Shown here piece after piece: positions 1 through 8,502 of a stretch of 41,742 nt of DNA. The number at the start of each line of letters is the position of its first letter. Position 1 is the stretch's first letter. A program made the position numbers and the translations under genes. This stretch comes from Saccharicrinis sp. GTDB lineage: Bacteria; Bacteroidota; Bacteroidia; Bacteroidales; Marinilabiliaceae. The notes under the pieces are model-generated. The model did not search any database and was not told the origin of the DNA. It saw only the letters and a program-made list of their open reading frames with translations. Location of the stretch: NCBI GenBank assembly GCA_024635555.1, contig JAGXIO010000055.1, forward strand, positions 1 to 41,742, given 5' to 3'.

Positions 1-965
1 CAGGAATAGGCATTTCAAGAGAATTTCAGAATCAAATTTTCGAACCATTCACTCAGGGACTGCACAAAAATCAGTTTGGGGGTACAGGATTAGGATTGGC
101 AATTACCCGGCGGCTTCTTGCCCTAATGAAGGGTACTATTCGCCTGCAATCAAAATTAAATAAAGGAAGTACATTTATAATCAAAATACCTGATATTACT
201 TATTTACGCGATTTCGAAAGAAAAGATGACACTATATACATTGATCCGGCCAATATTGAATTTGACAAAGCAACAATTCTTATAGCCGATGATATTGCCC
301 ATAACAGGAAATATTTTGTGGACGCCCTTAAAAACACCAATATTAAAATTGTTGAAGCCAAAGATGGATTAGCGGCTTATAATCTGGTAAAAAGTATTGT
401 CCCTGACATTATTATTACCGATTTACGCATGCCTAAACTCGATGGGTTTGGTTTGTTGAAAAAAATACAAGGCAACTCGAAATTAAGCCATATTCCGGTT
501 ATTGCCTATTCGGCCTCTGCAATGAAAGAACAAAAAGAACATATATTCAATTGTGAATTTTCGGGTTTGCTAATAAAACCAGTCAGCGTTACAGACTTAT
601 ATATTGAACTGATGAATTATTTGCCTTATACAAGCACCCAGATTCCCGAAAAGGAGAACTCGGCTTTGGAGCAAACATTATTAGCAGAAATTAATGACAT
701 ACAAAGCCTGATACATTCCCTCGAAACTGTTTATACGGATGTTTGGAAGAAATTTGAAGTCACTCAGCCACTAGAGGCAGTAAAGGAATTTGGCAAAAAC
801 ATAGAAAATCTGGGCAAAGACCACAATGCTGAAATAATTGAGAAATATGGGAACGAATTAGTGTTATCAGCTAAAAATTTTAATATTGAATCCATATTAA
901 AACTTCTAAATAATTATCAGGCTATTGTTAAAATAATTAAAGATTATCAGTCAAAAAATTATTAG
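1..965 (+). CDS. Hybrid histidine kinase, C-terminal part (5' end outside window)
   Basis: The reading frame is open from base 3, so the gene is cut by the window edge. The first residues carry the end of a HATPase_c domain: a GIGIS G1-type motif, an F-box (IFEPFTQG) and the GGTGLGLAI G2 box. A receiver domain follows, with the acidic pair in LIADD, the phospho-accepting Asp in ITDLRMPK (codon 420-422), and the conserved Ser and Lys in YSAS and IKPVS. The last ~100 residues are a helical domain resembling the tail of the hybrid kinase at 25415-28096. The protein would autophosphorylate on an upstream His (not in view) and pass phosphate to its own receiver. The signal sensed cannot be told from this fragment. 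An initiation at 96 (TTG) would fall inside the ATPase domain and is not a real start. Confidence 0.9.
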   Translation, partial: GIGISREFQNQIFEPFTQGLHKNQFGGTGLGLAITRRLLALMKGTIRLQSKLNKGSTFIIKIPDITYLRDFERKDDTIYIDPANIEFDKATILIADDIAHNRKYFVDALKNTNIKIVEAKDGLAAYNLVKSIVPDIIITDLRMPKLDGFGLLKKIQGNSKLSHIPVIAYSASAMKEQKEHIFNCEFSGLLIKPVSVTDLYIELMNYLPYTSTQIPEKENSALEQTLLAEINDIQSLIHSLETVYTDVWKKFEVTQPLEAVKEFGKNIENLGKDHNAEIIEKYGNELVLSAKNFNIESILKLLNNYQAIVKIIKDYQSKNY

Positions 966-995
966 TGAATTGAAAATAGACGAAGTCAAACTTAG

Positions 996-1210
996 TCGCT
1001 ACCGGAGGCACAAAAACACATTTACGATTATTTTATTCAGGAAGACATGTCTCATATCCGTGGCTATGACGGCAGCGGGTTAGGTTTATCTATTTCAAAT
1101 GAATTAGTTAAGTTACTCTGGATGGAGAAATATGGTTCGAATCAGAGAAAGGTAGAGGTTCTTCATTTTATTTCACTATTCCTTTCGGGGAACCTGTATA
1201 CAAACCCTAA
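996..1210 (+). pseudogene. Remnant of a histidine kinase ATPase domain, frameshifted
   Basis: From 996 the sequence reads PEAQKHIYDYFIQED...GYDGSGLGLSISNELVKLL, the F-box and G2 box of a HATPase_c domain. It then leaves frame near 1114-1121. The following frame continues correctly as DGEIWFESEKGRGSSFYF and TIPFGEPVYKP, stopping at 1208-1210. An in-frame stop at 993-995 lies just upstream, and no N box, G1 box or HisKA domain precedes it. It is therefore a 3' scrap of a second kinase with a small indel, perhaps a duplicated CT. It sits 30 bases after the intact hybrid kinase, which suggests decay of a once tandem or overlapping sensor gene. A 100-residue frame through 1047-1349 reads out of the domain after the shift and is not a real protein. 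Confidence 0.75.
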
Positions 1211-1450
1211 AACACATTTCTCTCCAACAATATCGACATTCTTAAACTCAATCGTGGATTTCATCATCCTAACATTGAATTTCCATACACAAAATCCATT
1301 TTTCTCGATGCTAATTATATTTGACGATAGAAAACCAAAAATAAAATAGGCCAGTTGCTAATCGAATTCTAAGACCTAACCAGTCTCACAAAACCTTCAA
1401 TTAGTGATAATTCGAGTAATTAGCTACGTACTCTATTGCTGATTCCTTAG

Positions 1451-1470
1451 CCAGTGGCTTCAGCCGCTGG
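1451..1470. repeat. REP-like palindrome with TTCA loop
   Basis: CCAGTGGC, loop TTCA, GCCGCTGG: an 8-bp stem with one T-G wobble. The stem-TTCA-stem layout matches the palindrome at 22147-22166, although the stem sequences differ. No T-run follows, so it is unlikely to be a simple terminator. Confidence 0.5.
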
Positions 1471-1538
1471 AGAAAGCTTTAGCGTAAGAGACCGAACGTT
1501 CTTTCGTGGCCTGTTTTCTTTTATAATTTTAATTACGG

Positions 1539-1580
1539 CAGGCTTTTATTTCAGCATAATAACTTTTAGTTAAAAGCCTG
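1539..1580. repeat. Perfect 10-bp inverted repeat, 22-base loop
   Basis: CAGGCTTTTA (1539-1548) is matched exactly by TAAAAGCCTG (1571-1580). On either strand the descending arm is T/A-rich, so it could form a weak terminator or the ends of a small decayed element. Its function is unknown. Confidence 0.45.
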
Positions 1581-1837
1581 TTTGCTACTTCCTGTAACAA
1601 TGCAAAACAAGCATACACACTCCATCGGTCGATTAAATATACCTAAAAAAAAGGCCAAAGCGTACAAGTCATTCTTAAATTATTTGGGATTGAGAGACGG
1701 GTATTTTTTTTTATTAGCACCACCATTTTCAATCTAAGCGCCTAGTCATTAGCATTAAAACCACATTTTAGTGCTTCCCTAACACCGATCTGCCTTAGCT
1801 GTTGATAAAAGAATTACCAAACCAGATTCCCTTTTAT

Positions 1838-1845
1838 TATCTTTG
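1838..1845 (+). promoter_or_regulatory. Putative Bacteroidota -7 box for parE
   Basis: TATCTTTG matches the Bacteroidota -7 consensus TAnnTTTG exactly. It lies 57 bases upstream of the parE start, giving a leader of about 50 bases. I see no clear TTTG at the expected -33 spacing, so this is suggestive only. The identical octamer occurs at 28270-28277 ahead of another gene. Confidence 0.4.
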
Positions 1846-1902
1846 ACAAATTTTTGATGTCCTAATCATTCAGCATAGATACTAAACAACAAATTATTTA
1901 AA

Positions 1903-3747
1903 ATGGAATTAGCTATGTCGCAGCAGTATTCAGAAGATACCATCCGAACTTTAGATTGGAAAGAGCATATTCGCAAGCGTCCGGGTATGTACATTGGTAA
2001 GCTGGGCGATGGCGCCTACCCCGACGACGGGATTTATGTGCTTTTAAAGGAAGTAATGGACAACTCCATAGATGAGTACATGATGGGTCACGGCAAAAAA
2101 ATTGAAGTGAACGTAGAGGATGGTGTCGTTACCGTTCGCGATTATGGCCGGGGTATTCCATTGGGCAAAGTGATAGACGTGGCATCGAAAATGAATACCG
2201 GCGCCAAATACGACAGCAAGGTCTTTAAAAAGTCGGTGGGACTTAACGGGGTGGGTATCAAAGCTGTAAATGCACTGTCGGCAAAATTTTCGGTAACAGC
2301 ATTTCGTGAGGGAGAGTGCAAAAAAGTAGATTTTTCGCAAGGTAATGTAATTACCGAATATGATATTGAACCTACCTCGGAGCCCAATGGCACCTTTGTA
2401 TCTTTTGTCCCCGATGTTGATATTTTTGAAAAATATACTTACCGCGACGAATACATCGAGCCGCTACTTAAAAACTATACTTACCTGAACGCCGGACTGG
2501 CTATCGACTATAATGGCACCGTTTATAAATCGAAAAACGGATTGCTGGATTTGTTGCACGATAACATGACTTCGCCCGGTCTGTACCCCCTCATCCATCT
2601 TGTTGCCGACGATTTTGAGGTGGCGTTAACGCACGGCGACCAATACGGCGAGGAATATTACACCTTTGTTAATGGCCAGCACACCACACAGGGCGGCACG
2701 CATCAGGTAGTTTTTAGGGAAGCTCTGGTAAAAACTATCCGTGAGTATTACAACAAAAATTTTGAGGTGTCCGATATCCGCTCTGGCGTTATTGCAGCCA
2801 TCAGCATAAAAATTGAAGAACCTGTTTTTGAGTCACAAACAAAAACAAAATTAGGCTCCAAAGATATGGAACCCAACGGCATTTCAGTGCGGAATTACAT
2901 AACCGACTTTATTAAAAAAGAGCTGGATAACTTTTTGCACCGAAACACCGACACCGCAGAAATCCTGATGCGTAAAATTCTAGACTCCGAAAAGGAGCGC
3001 AAAGCCATTTCTGGCATACAGAAGTTGGCTAGAGAGCGAGCAAAAAAGGTTAGTTTGCACAATAAAAAACTGCGCGACTGCCGGGTTCATTATAGCACCA
3101 ATCACGAAGATGCGCCGCATTCGTCCATTTTTATTACCGAGGGCGACTCGGCCAGCGGTTCAATAACCACAGCACGTAATGTGAGTACACAAGCTGTATT
3201 TAGCTTAAAAGGGAAACCCTTAAACTCCTACGGTCTTTCGCGTAAAGTGGTGTACGAAAATGAGGAGTTTAACCTTTTGCAAGCAGCACTAAATATTGAG
3301 GACGGCCTTGAAGCACTGCGCTACAACCATGTTATTATAGCTACTGATGCCGATGTTGATGGTATGCACATCCGATTATTGCTGATCACTTTCTTTTTGC
3401 AGTTCTTTCCAGAATTAGTAAAAAACGGTCATCTGTATATTTTACAGACGCCCTTATTTAGAGTACGCAACAAAAAGAAAACCATGTATTGTTACTCCGA
3501 TGAGGAAAAACGAAAAGCCATGGCAAAGCTAGGTACCACCTCCGAAATAACCCGTTTTAAGGGATTGGGTGAGATTAGCCCCGACGAGTTCAAACATTTT
3601 ATTGCCAAGGATATCCGTCTGGAACCCGTGCGGATGAAAAAAGAAGATTCGGTGCAGGAACTGCTCACTTTTTATATGGGAAAAAATACACCCGACCGCC
3701 AGGATTTTATTATCGAAAACCTGGTTATTGAGGAAGATCCAATTTAA
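1903..3747 (+). CDS. parE: DNA topoisomerase IV subunit B
   Basis: ATPase subunit of the type IIA topoisomerase that decatenates daughter chromosomes; it works as a heterotetramer with the ParC encoded next. The GHKL ATPase domain shows [10 protein letters not shown] (catalytic Glu50, Mg-binding Asn54), [22 protein letters not shown] and the QTKTKLGS lysine loop. The TOPRIM domain shows [10 protein letters not shown] and [12 protein letters not shown], and the C-terminus shows [13 protein letters not shown]. At 614 residues without the large GyrB insert, and paired with a ParC-like A subunit, it fits the Bacteroidota topoisomerase IV type rather than gyrase. Start: ATG at 1903 in an A-rich context; a second ATG at 1915 (MSQQYSEDT) is a reasonable alternative because homologues often start there. 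GyrB remains the main alternative name. Confidence 0.93.
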   Translation: MELAMSQQYSEDTIRTLDWKEHIRKRPGMYIGKLGDGAYPDDGIYVLLKEVMDNSIDEYMMGHGKKIEVNVEDGVVTVRDYGRGIPLGKVIDVASKMNTGAKYDSKVFKKSVGLNGVGIKAVNALSAKFSVTAFREGECKKVDFSQGNVITEYDIEPTSEPNGTFVSFVPDVDIFEKYTYRDEYIEPLLKNYTYLNAGLAIDYNGTVYKSKNGLLDLLHDNMTSPGLYPLIHLVADDFEVALTHGDQYGEEYYTFVNGQHTTQGGTHQVVFREALVKTIREYYNKNFEVSDIRSGVIAAISIKIEEPVFESQTKTKLGSKDMEPNGISVRNYITDFIKKELDNFLHRNTDTAEILMRKILDSEKERKAISGIQKLARERAKKVSLHNKKLRDCRVHYSTNHEDAPHSSIFITEGDSASGSITTARNVSTQAVFSLKGKPLNSYGLSRKVVYENEEFNLLQAALNIEDGLEALRYNHVIIATDADVDGMHIRLLLITFFLQFFPELVKNGHLYILQTPLFRVRNKKKTMYCYSDEEKRKAMAKLGTTSEITRFKGLGEISPDEFKHFIAKDIRLEPVRMKKEDSVQELLTFYMGKNTPDRQDFIIENLVIEEDPI

Positions 3748-3781
3748 GCTGTGCAGTTATAATAAGAAAACCTACAATCCA

Positions 3782-3850
3782 CCCTCTAACTCCCTAAAGG
3801 GAGAACCTGCCCCCCAAAGAGAGCTAATCCCCCTTTAGGGGTTAGGGGTA
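3782..3850. repeat. CCCTCTAACTCCC-type dispersed repeat between parE and parC
   Basis: This contains CTCCCT-AA-AGGGAG (3790-3803) and CCCC-TTTA-GGGG (about 3830-3841), embedded in CCCTCTAACTCCC and GGGGTTAGGGG words. Related copies occur at about 19799-19828 (upstream of ilvD) and 28793-28855 (upstream of mutL), all in spacers. It may have a role in mRNA structure or be a relic of small mobile palindromes; the sequence does not decide. Confidence 0.6.
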
Positions 3851-3963
3851 ATTATAAAGGAGTATTAATAAAATAGAGAGTTTTCTTAGATATACGATCA
3901 AGAAGCACAGTAAAAAACTGTTTATTAGTTGACAAACAAACCACAAAAAACGCCAACAAAAGA

Positions 3964-6594
3964 ATGAACGACGATATTAACATGCCAAACGAAGAAGAAT
4001 CAGAGGCTTACCTCGAAAAGTTTGGTTCCGAGGAAGAGACAAGTGAGGATGCCCCTGTTGCAGATATACGGATGGCTAGTCTTGGGGGAATGTATAAGAG
4101 TTGGTTTTTGGATTATGCCTCGTACGTAATCCTCGAACGTGCCGTACCACATATTAACGATGGGCTAAAACCCGTTCAACGCAGGATACTCCACGCCATG
4201 CGTAGGATGGACGATGGCAGATATAACAAGGTAGCCAACATCATCGGATTCACCATGCAGTTCCATCCCCATGGCGATGCTTCTATTGGCGATGCTTTGG
4301 TGCAGCTAGGGCAAAAAAACTTGCTCATCGATATGCAGGGTAACTGGGGTAACGTGGCCACCGGAGATGGTGCCGCAGCACCCCGATATATAGAAGCCCG
4401 TTTGACTAAATTTGCACAAGAGGTTGTCTTCAATCCCAAAACAACCCTCTGGAAAATGAGTTACGATGGACGTAACAAGGAACCTATCACGCTTCCGGTT
4501 AAATTCCCCTTGTTATTGGCACAAGGCGTTGAGGGTATTGCAGTGGGTCTGGCTTCAAAAATATTACCCCACAACTTTAACGAGCTGGTAGATGCTTCTA
4601 TCCGCCATCTCGAAGGTAAGGACTTTGAATTATTTCCCGATTTTCCTTCTGGAGGAATGGCTGATGTATCCCGTTACAATGATGGTTTGCGGGGGGGAGC
4701 TGTTAAGGTGCGTGCTCGCATTATAAAAGAGGACACCCGCACCCTAAATATCACCGATTTACCTTTTGGCAAAAACACCTCTACCCTTATTGAAACCATC
4801 ATCAAGGCCAACGAAAAGGGTAAGATTAAAATTAAAAAGATTGATGACAACACCGCCGAAAAAGTTGAGATACTCATTCATCTTCCACCGGGTGTTTCTA
4901 CCGATAAAACCATTGACGCACTCTATGCTTTTACCGATTGCGAAGTGTCTATCTCGCCCAACTCGTGCTTGATAGAAAACAACACGCCCAAGTTTATGCC
5001 GGTATCGCAAATACTGAGGCAAAACACTGACCACACGGTGCATCTTTTAACACGGGAGCTTGAAATACGTAGGGACGAACTGGACGAATCGTGGCATTTT
5101 GCTTCGCTGGAACGTATTTTTATCGAAAATAAAATATACCAGAAGATAGAAAATTGTGAAACGATGGAGGCCATCATCCAGACCATCGACCATGGTTTAA
5201 AACCATTTACCGCCAAACTACGCCGCGAAGTTACCCGCGATGACATTATTAAGTTAACAGAAATTAAAATAAAACGTATATCGAGGTTCGATGCACATAA
5301 AGCCGATGAATATATTGCTTCCTTAGAAGAGGAGATGGAGCAAATAATCTATAATCTGGAGCACATTATTCCTTACACAATCAATTATTACAAACATATT
5401 AAAAAAACATACGGCAAAAATTATCCTCGACAAACCGAACTCCGAAGTTTCGAAAACATAGAAGCCTCTAAAGTGGTGATTAAAAACGAAAAACTGTACG
5501 TCAATTACAACGAAGGCTTTATGGGTACTTCGCTAAGGCGCGATGAGTATATTTGCGATTGTTCCGATATCGACGACATCATTTTATTTTATAAAGACGG
5601 TCGTTATCTGATAACGAAAGTGAGCGACAAAGCTTTTATAGGCAAAGGAGTGATACACGTGTCCGTGTTCAAAAAATCGGACAAGCGCACCATTTACAAT
5701 GCTGTTTATCGCGACGGAAAATCAGGTGCCGTTTATGTAAAACGCTTTGCTGTTACCGGAATTACCCGGGATAGGGAATATGACATTACCAAAGGCACCA
5801 AAGATTCGGATGTGCTTTACTTTAGCGTAAACCCTAATGGCGAAGCCGAGGTGTTAAAAATAACCTTGAAGCCCAAGGCACGGATGCGAAACATGATATT
5901 TGATTTTGATATGGCCGAGCTGGCTATAAAGGGACGTGCCTCCATTGGGAACATACTTACCAAACATGCCGTACAAAAAGTTAGCTTGCGCAAAAAAGGA
6001 GGCTCTACGCTAGGCGGAAGAAGAATATGGTTCGACAAAGACGTGCTCCGATTGAACTCCGATAGCAGAGGCGATTATTTGGGCGAGTTTCAGGCCGACG
6101 ACCTGATTTTGGTTATCACCAAAAATGGTCATTTTTATCATACAGGCTTCGACCTCACCAATCATTACGATGACAACATCTTCATCATAGAAAAATTTAA
6201 TGTCGACAAAGTATGGTCCGTAGCCTACTTTGATGCCGACCACAAATACTTTTATGTAAAACGTTTTCAACTGGAACATTCCACCAAACTACAAAGCTTT
6301 ATTGGGGAAAATAGCAAATCGTATCCCGTACAAGTTACCACGGTCGATTATCCCCGTTTGGAAGTGAAATTTGGGGGCGAAGACAAAGAACGTGAGAAGA
6401 TAATTGTAGAGGTAGATGAGTTTATAGGTGTGAAGAGCTTTAAGGCACGTGGCAAAAGGCTGACTACTTATCAGATTTCGAAAATTAACGAATTGGAACC
6501 TATCATCACAAAACCGGAGCCCATTGAACCTGAAAAACCCGGAGAAGATGAAAATGAGGATAAAAAAGATAATGACCAGATGTCGTTATTTTAA
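3964..6594 (+). CDS. parC: DNA topoisomerase IV subunit A
   Basis: DNA breakage-reunion subunit of topoisomerase IV. The winged-helix active site reads GDGAAAPRYIEARL, giving Tyr142 as the catalytic tyrosine. The quinolone-resistance-determining region corresponds to HPHGDASIGDALVQLGQ (about residues 101-117). The middle part is the tower and coiled-coil domain, and residues from about 500 form the pinwheel C-terminal domain, here without a clear GyrA box. It lies 216 bases after parE on the same strand, and aroK starts 48 bases downstream, so the three are probably co-transcribed. The C-terminal ~35 residues are a Pro/Glu/Asp-rich tail (EPEKPGEDENED) ending exactly in QMSLF. This resembles the QL(S/D)LF motif that docks proteins on the DnaN sliding clamp, as described under findings. 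Length (876) is normal for the Bacteroidota subunit. Confidence 0.93.
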   Translation: MNDDINMPNEEESEAYLEKFGSEEETSEDAPVADIRMASLGGMYKSWFLDYASYVILERAVPHINDGLKPVQRRILHAMRRMDDGRYNKVANIIGFTMQFHPHGDASIGDALVQLGQKNLLIDMQGNWGNVATGDGAAAPRYIEARLTKFAQEVVFNPKTTLWKMSYDGRNKEPITLPVKFPLLLAQGVEGIAVGLASKILPHNFNELVDASIRHLEGKDFELFPDFPSGGMADVSRYNDGLRGGAVKVRARIIKEDTRTLNITDLPFGKNTSTLIETIIKANEKGKIKIKKIDDNTAEKVEILIHLPPGVSTDKTIDALYAFTDCEVSISPNSCLIENNTPKFMPVSQILRQNTDHTVHLLTRELEIRRDELDESWHFASLERIFIENKIYQKIENCETMEAIIQTIDHGLKPFTAKLRREVTRDDIIKLTEIKIKRISRFDAHKADEYIASLEEEMEQIIYNLEHIIPYTINYYKHIKKTYGKNYPRQTELRSFENIEASKVVIKNEKLYVNYNEGFMGTSLRRDEYICDCSDIDDIILFYKDGRYLITKVSDKAFIGKGVIHVSVFKKSDKRTIYNAVYRDGKSGAVYVKRFAVTGITRDREYDITKGTKDSDVLYFSVNPNGEAEVLKITLKPKARMRNMIFDFDMAELAIKGRASIGNILTKHAVQKVSLRKKGGSTLGGRRIWFDKDVLRLNSDSRGDYLGEFQADDLILVITKNGHFYHTGFDLTNHYDDNIFIIEKFNVDKVWSVAYFDADHKYFYVKRFQLEHSTKLQSFIGENSKSYPVQVTTVDYPRLEVKFGGEDKEREKIIVEVDEFIGVKSFKARGKRLTTYQISKINELEPIITKPEPIEPEKPGEDENEDKKDNDQMSLF

Positions 6595-6642
6595 AGGGAA
6601 CAATGTCTAACAATCTATAGTCTAAAATCTAAACATCTAACT

Positions 6643-7164
6643 ATGGTACAACGAGTTTATCTGATAGGATTTATGGGTAGCGGTAAATCCACCCTTGGGC
6701 GGTGGCTTGCCAATACTATGGATGGATGGACTTTTATAGATTTGGACCATTTTATTGAGAGTAAATACCATAAAACTATTCCCCAAATATTTGAAGATAA
6801 AGGTGAAGCTGTTTTTAGAAACATGGAAGCGGAGAGCCTTAAGACACTGAGCACCTTCGAAAAAGTAATTATTGGAGCCGGTGGTGGCACACCTTGTTTT
6901 TTCGATAACATGGAGGTGATGAACAGCACGGGCTTGTCCATTTATCTTAAATTAAGTCCACAAGTGATTTACGATCGCCTTCAAACATCAAAAACGCAAC
7001 GCCCCCTTATAATGGGTAAACACAGCGACGAACTCCTTAACTTTATTACGGATAAATTAAAGGAAAGAGAAAGCTTTTACATGCAAGCTAAACTTATTGC
7101 CGATGCCAACGAATGGAAAGTACAAGATTTTGTGGAAGCGATAGAAAAGTTCCCGCCTAATTAA
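6643..7164 (+). CDS. aroK: Shikimate kinase
   Basis: ATP-dependent phosphorylation of shikimate to shikimate 3-phosphate in aromatic amino acid synthesis, cytoplasmic. The Walker A loop is GFMGSGKST (residues 9-17). The shikimate-binding residues are in DLD (33-35), Arg59 and Glu62 of FRNMEAE, and the GAGGGT loop (78-83). The lid arginine is Arg120 in QRPLI. Length 173 is typical. The 48-base gap after parC is filled with a degenerate TCTAAAATCTAAACATCTAA spacer repeat, so co-transcription with parEC is likely. The last codons (KFPPN) and the stop lie inside a CCCGCC...GGCGGG hairpin of the dispersed repeat family, so the C-terminus may have been shaped by that element. Confidence 0.93.
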   Translation: MVQRVYLIGFMGSGKSTLGRWLANTMDGWTFIDLDHFIESKYHKTIPQIFEDKGEAVFRNMEAESLKTLSTFEKVIIGAGGGTPCFFDNMEVMNSTGLSIYLKLSPQVIYDRLQTSKTQRPLIMGKHSDELLNFITDKLKERESFYMQAKLIADANEWKVQDFVEAIEKFPPN

Positions 7165-7192
7165 ACTTCAGGCGGCGGGATGACCCTTCGGT
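7152..7192 (+). repeat. CGGGATG-type dispersed hairpin repeat, copy 1
   Basis: CCCGCC (7152-7157) pairs with GGCGGG (7174-7179), followed by ATGACCCTTCGGTTC. The layout matches copies at 7345-7392 and 17874-17904, and an inverted copy around 13659-13687. It overlaps the aroK stop codon and could act as that gene's 3' hairpin. Confidence 0.6.
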
Positions 7193-7344
7193 TCATTTGA
7201 GTTAAAAGTTGAAAGTTCGGAGTTTCGAGTTTGGGGCATGGGGCATGGGGCTTTGAGCAAGGAGCAAGAGGCTTGAAGTTTGCACACCTATTACGGAATA
7301 CTTATTACCTGCAGGCAGATTGGCTGTTTACTGATTACTATTTT

Positions 7345-7392
7345 CCCGTCAAAAGTAAATGAAATTAAGGTGACGGGATGTCGCTTCGCTCC
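7345..7392 (+). repeat. CGGGATG-type dispersed hairpin repeat, copy 2
   Basis: CCCGTC (7345-7350) pairs with GACGGG (7372-7377), followed by ATGTCGCTTCGCTCC. The tail is almost identical to the copy at 17874-17904. The rest of the 253-base spacer between aroK and the hydrolase contains short G-rich direct repeats (GGGGCAT units near 7234-7250) and no gene. Confidence 0.65.
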
Positions 7393-7417
7393 AACTGGTA
7401 ACTGATAACTGAAAAAC

Positions 7418-8263
7418 ATGCAATTACATAAAATAGAAACCGGCAATTTTATGGCGGATGGAGGCGCAGTTTTTGGCGTTGTACCCAAAGTGTTGTGGCA
7501 AAAAAAATACCCCTGCAATACGGATAATTATATCAACTTAAGGATGCGATGTCTGCTGATAAAAACCGGCGACAGGATTATTTTGATTGATACTGGTATA
7601 GGAGACAAACAGAGCGACAAGTTTTTTTCGTACCATCATTTAAATGGTGACGACTCATTGGCTAACTCATTTAAAGCTATAAATATCAGCTTCGATCAAG
7701 TTACCGATGTTATTCTCACCCATCTGCATTTCGACCACTGTGGTGGTACTGTTCAACAGGATAAGGACGGACAGCTCTCCCCTACTTTTGCAAATGCAAC
7801 TTATTGGTTAAGCGAAGCACAATGGAATAATTTTAACGAGCCTAATATTCGCGAAGGATCGGTTTATTTTAAAGAAAATATAATGCCCATCTTTGAAGCG
7901 GGCAGATTAAATTTCATTAAAGAAAATACATGGCTTACCCCGGATATAGAAATGCGTCTTTTTAACGGTCACACCCAAGGCCAAATTATTCCACTCATAA
8001 AATACCACGATAAAACCATTGTTTACACTGCCGATCTATTTCCTTTGATGGCTAGCATACCCGAGGCCTGGATAGCCGCCTACGATGTGGATCCTGTGAC
8101 CTCGATGAACGAAAAAAGAGTATTTTTAAAGGAAGCAGTGGAAAATAACTACACCTTGTTTTTTGAACATGACTTGTACAACGAATGCTGTAATCTCATT
8201 GAAACGGATAAAGGGATACAGGGTGGGGAGAGTTTTGCGTTGGAAGAGATAAAGCACTTTTAA
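7418..8263 (+). CDS. MBL-fold metallo-hydrolase
   Basis: A metallo-beta-lactamase-fold hydrolase of the glyoxalase II/lactonase-like branch. The dinuclear metal site is complete: HLHFDH (His102, His104, Asp106, His107), His185 in NGHTQG, Asp206 in YTADLFP, and a late His251 in FFEHD. IDTGIGD precedes it, as is common in this superfamily. No signal peptide is seen, so it is probably cytoplasmic. Length is 281. The substrate cannot be read from sequence; lactones, thioesters or organophosphates are all possible within the family. It stands alone between aroK and the convergent leuB and is bounded downstream by a two-way terminator at 8447-8479. Confidence 0.88.
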   Translation: MQLHKIETGNFMADGGAVFGVVPKVLWQKKYPCNTDNYINLRMRCLLIKTGDRIILIDTGIGDKQSDKFFSYHHLNGDDSLANSFKAINISFDQVTDVILTHLHFDHCGGTVQQDKDGQLSPTFANATYWLSEAQWNNFNEPNIREGSVYFKENIMPIFEAGRLNFIKENTWLTPDIEMRLFNGHTQGQIIPLIKYHDKTIVYTADLFPLMASIPEAWIAAYDVDPVTSMNEKRVFLKEAVENNYTLFFEHDLYNECCNLIETDKGIQGGESFALEEIKHF

Positions 8264-8446
8264 CCATCTAACAGACGAAATAATAAAATATAAGAGCGTT
8301 AGAAAACATTGAAAACCAACTTTGAAGCTCCTTATTTTCCTTGTTCCAACGCAAAGTGCAGCTCACATATAATACGATTTGCGGTGCATCGGATTTGCAT
8401 CAAATACACATCAGGAAACGTAAGACACCGAAAGTGAAAATAAAGT

Positions 8447-8479
8447 AAAACCCTGACCACCTTAGCAGCCAGGGTTTTT
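8447..8479. terminator. Bidirectional terminator between the MBL hydrolase and leuB
   Basis: AAAACCCTG (8447-8455) and CAGGGTTTT (8470-8478) form a 9-bp stem with A-run and T-run flanks on both strands. It lies between convergent genes, as expected for a shared Rho-independent terminator ending the long BCAA operon on the minus strand. Confidence 0.85.
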
Positions 8480-8502
8480 AAATTCAATCGTTTCACAAGG
8501 TA

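Larger units (their letters stand above)
1211..1902. other. Long non-coding spacer before parE with two inverted repeats
   Basis: No convincing gene is seen in these ~690 bases. They contain a short hairpin with a TTCA loop (1451-1470), a perfect 10-bp inverted repeat (1539-1580), and a promoter-like box near the parE start (1838-1845). The first part may hold further decayed DNA of the kinase remnant, but I could not recognise any domain there. Confidence 0.6.

Noticed and set aside
1047-1349. 100-residue plus-strand protein
   Set aside because: Only its first ~25 residues belong to a kinase domain. After the frameshift the rest has no domain, so it is treated as a pseudogene.
1539-1580. 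attC-like recombination site
   Set aside because: The inverted repeat lacks the conserved AAC/GTT ends, and no integrase is nearby.
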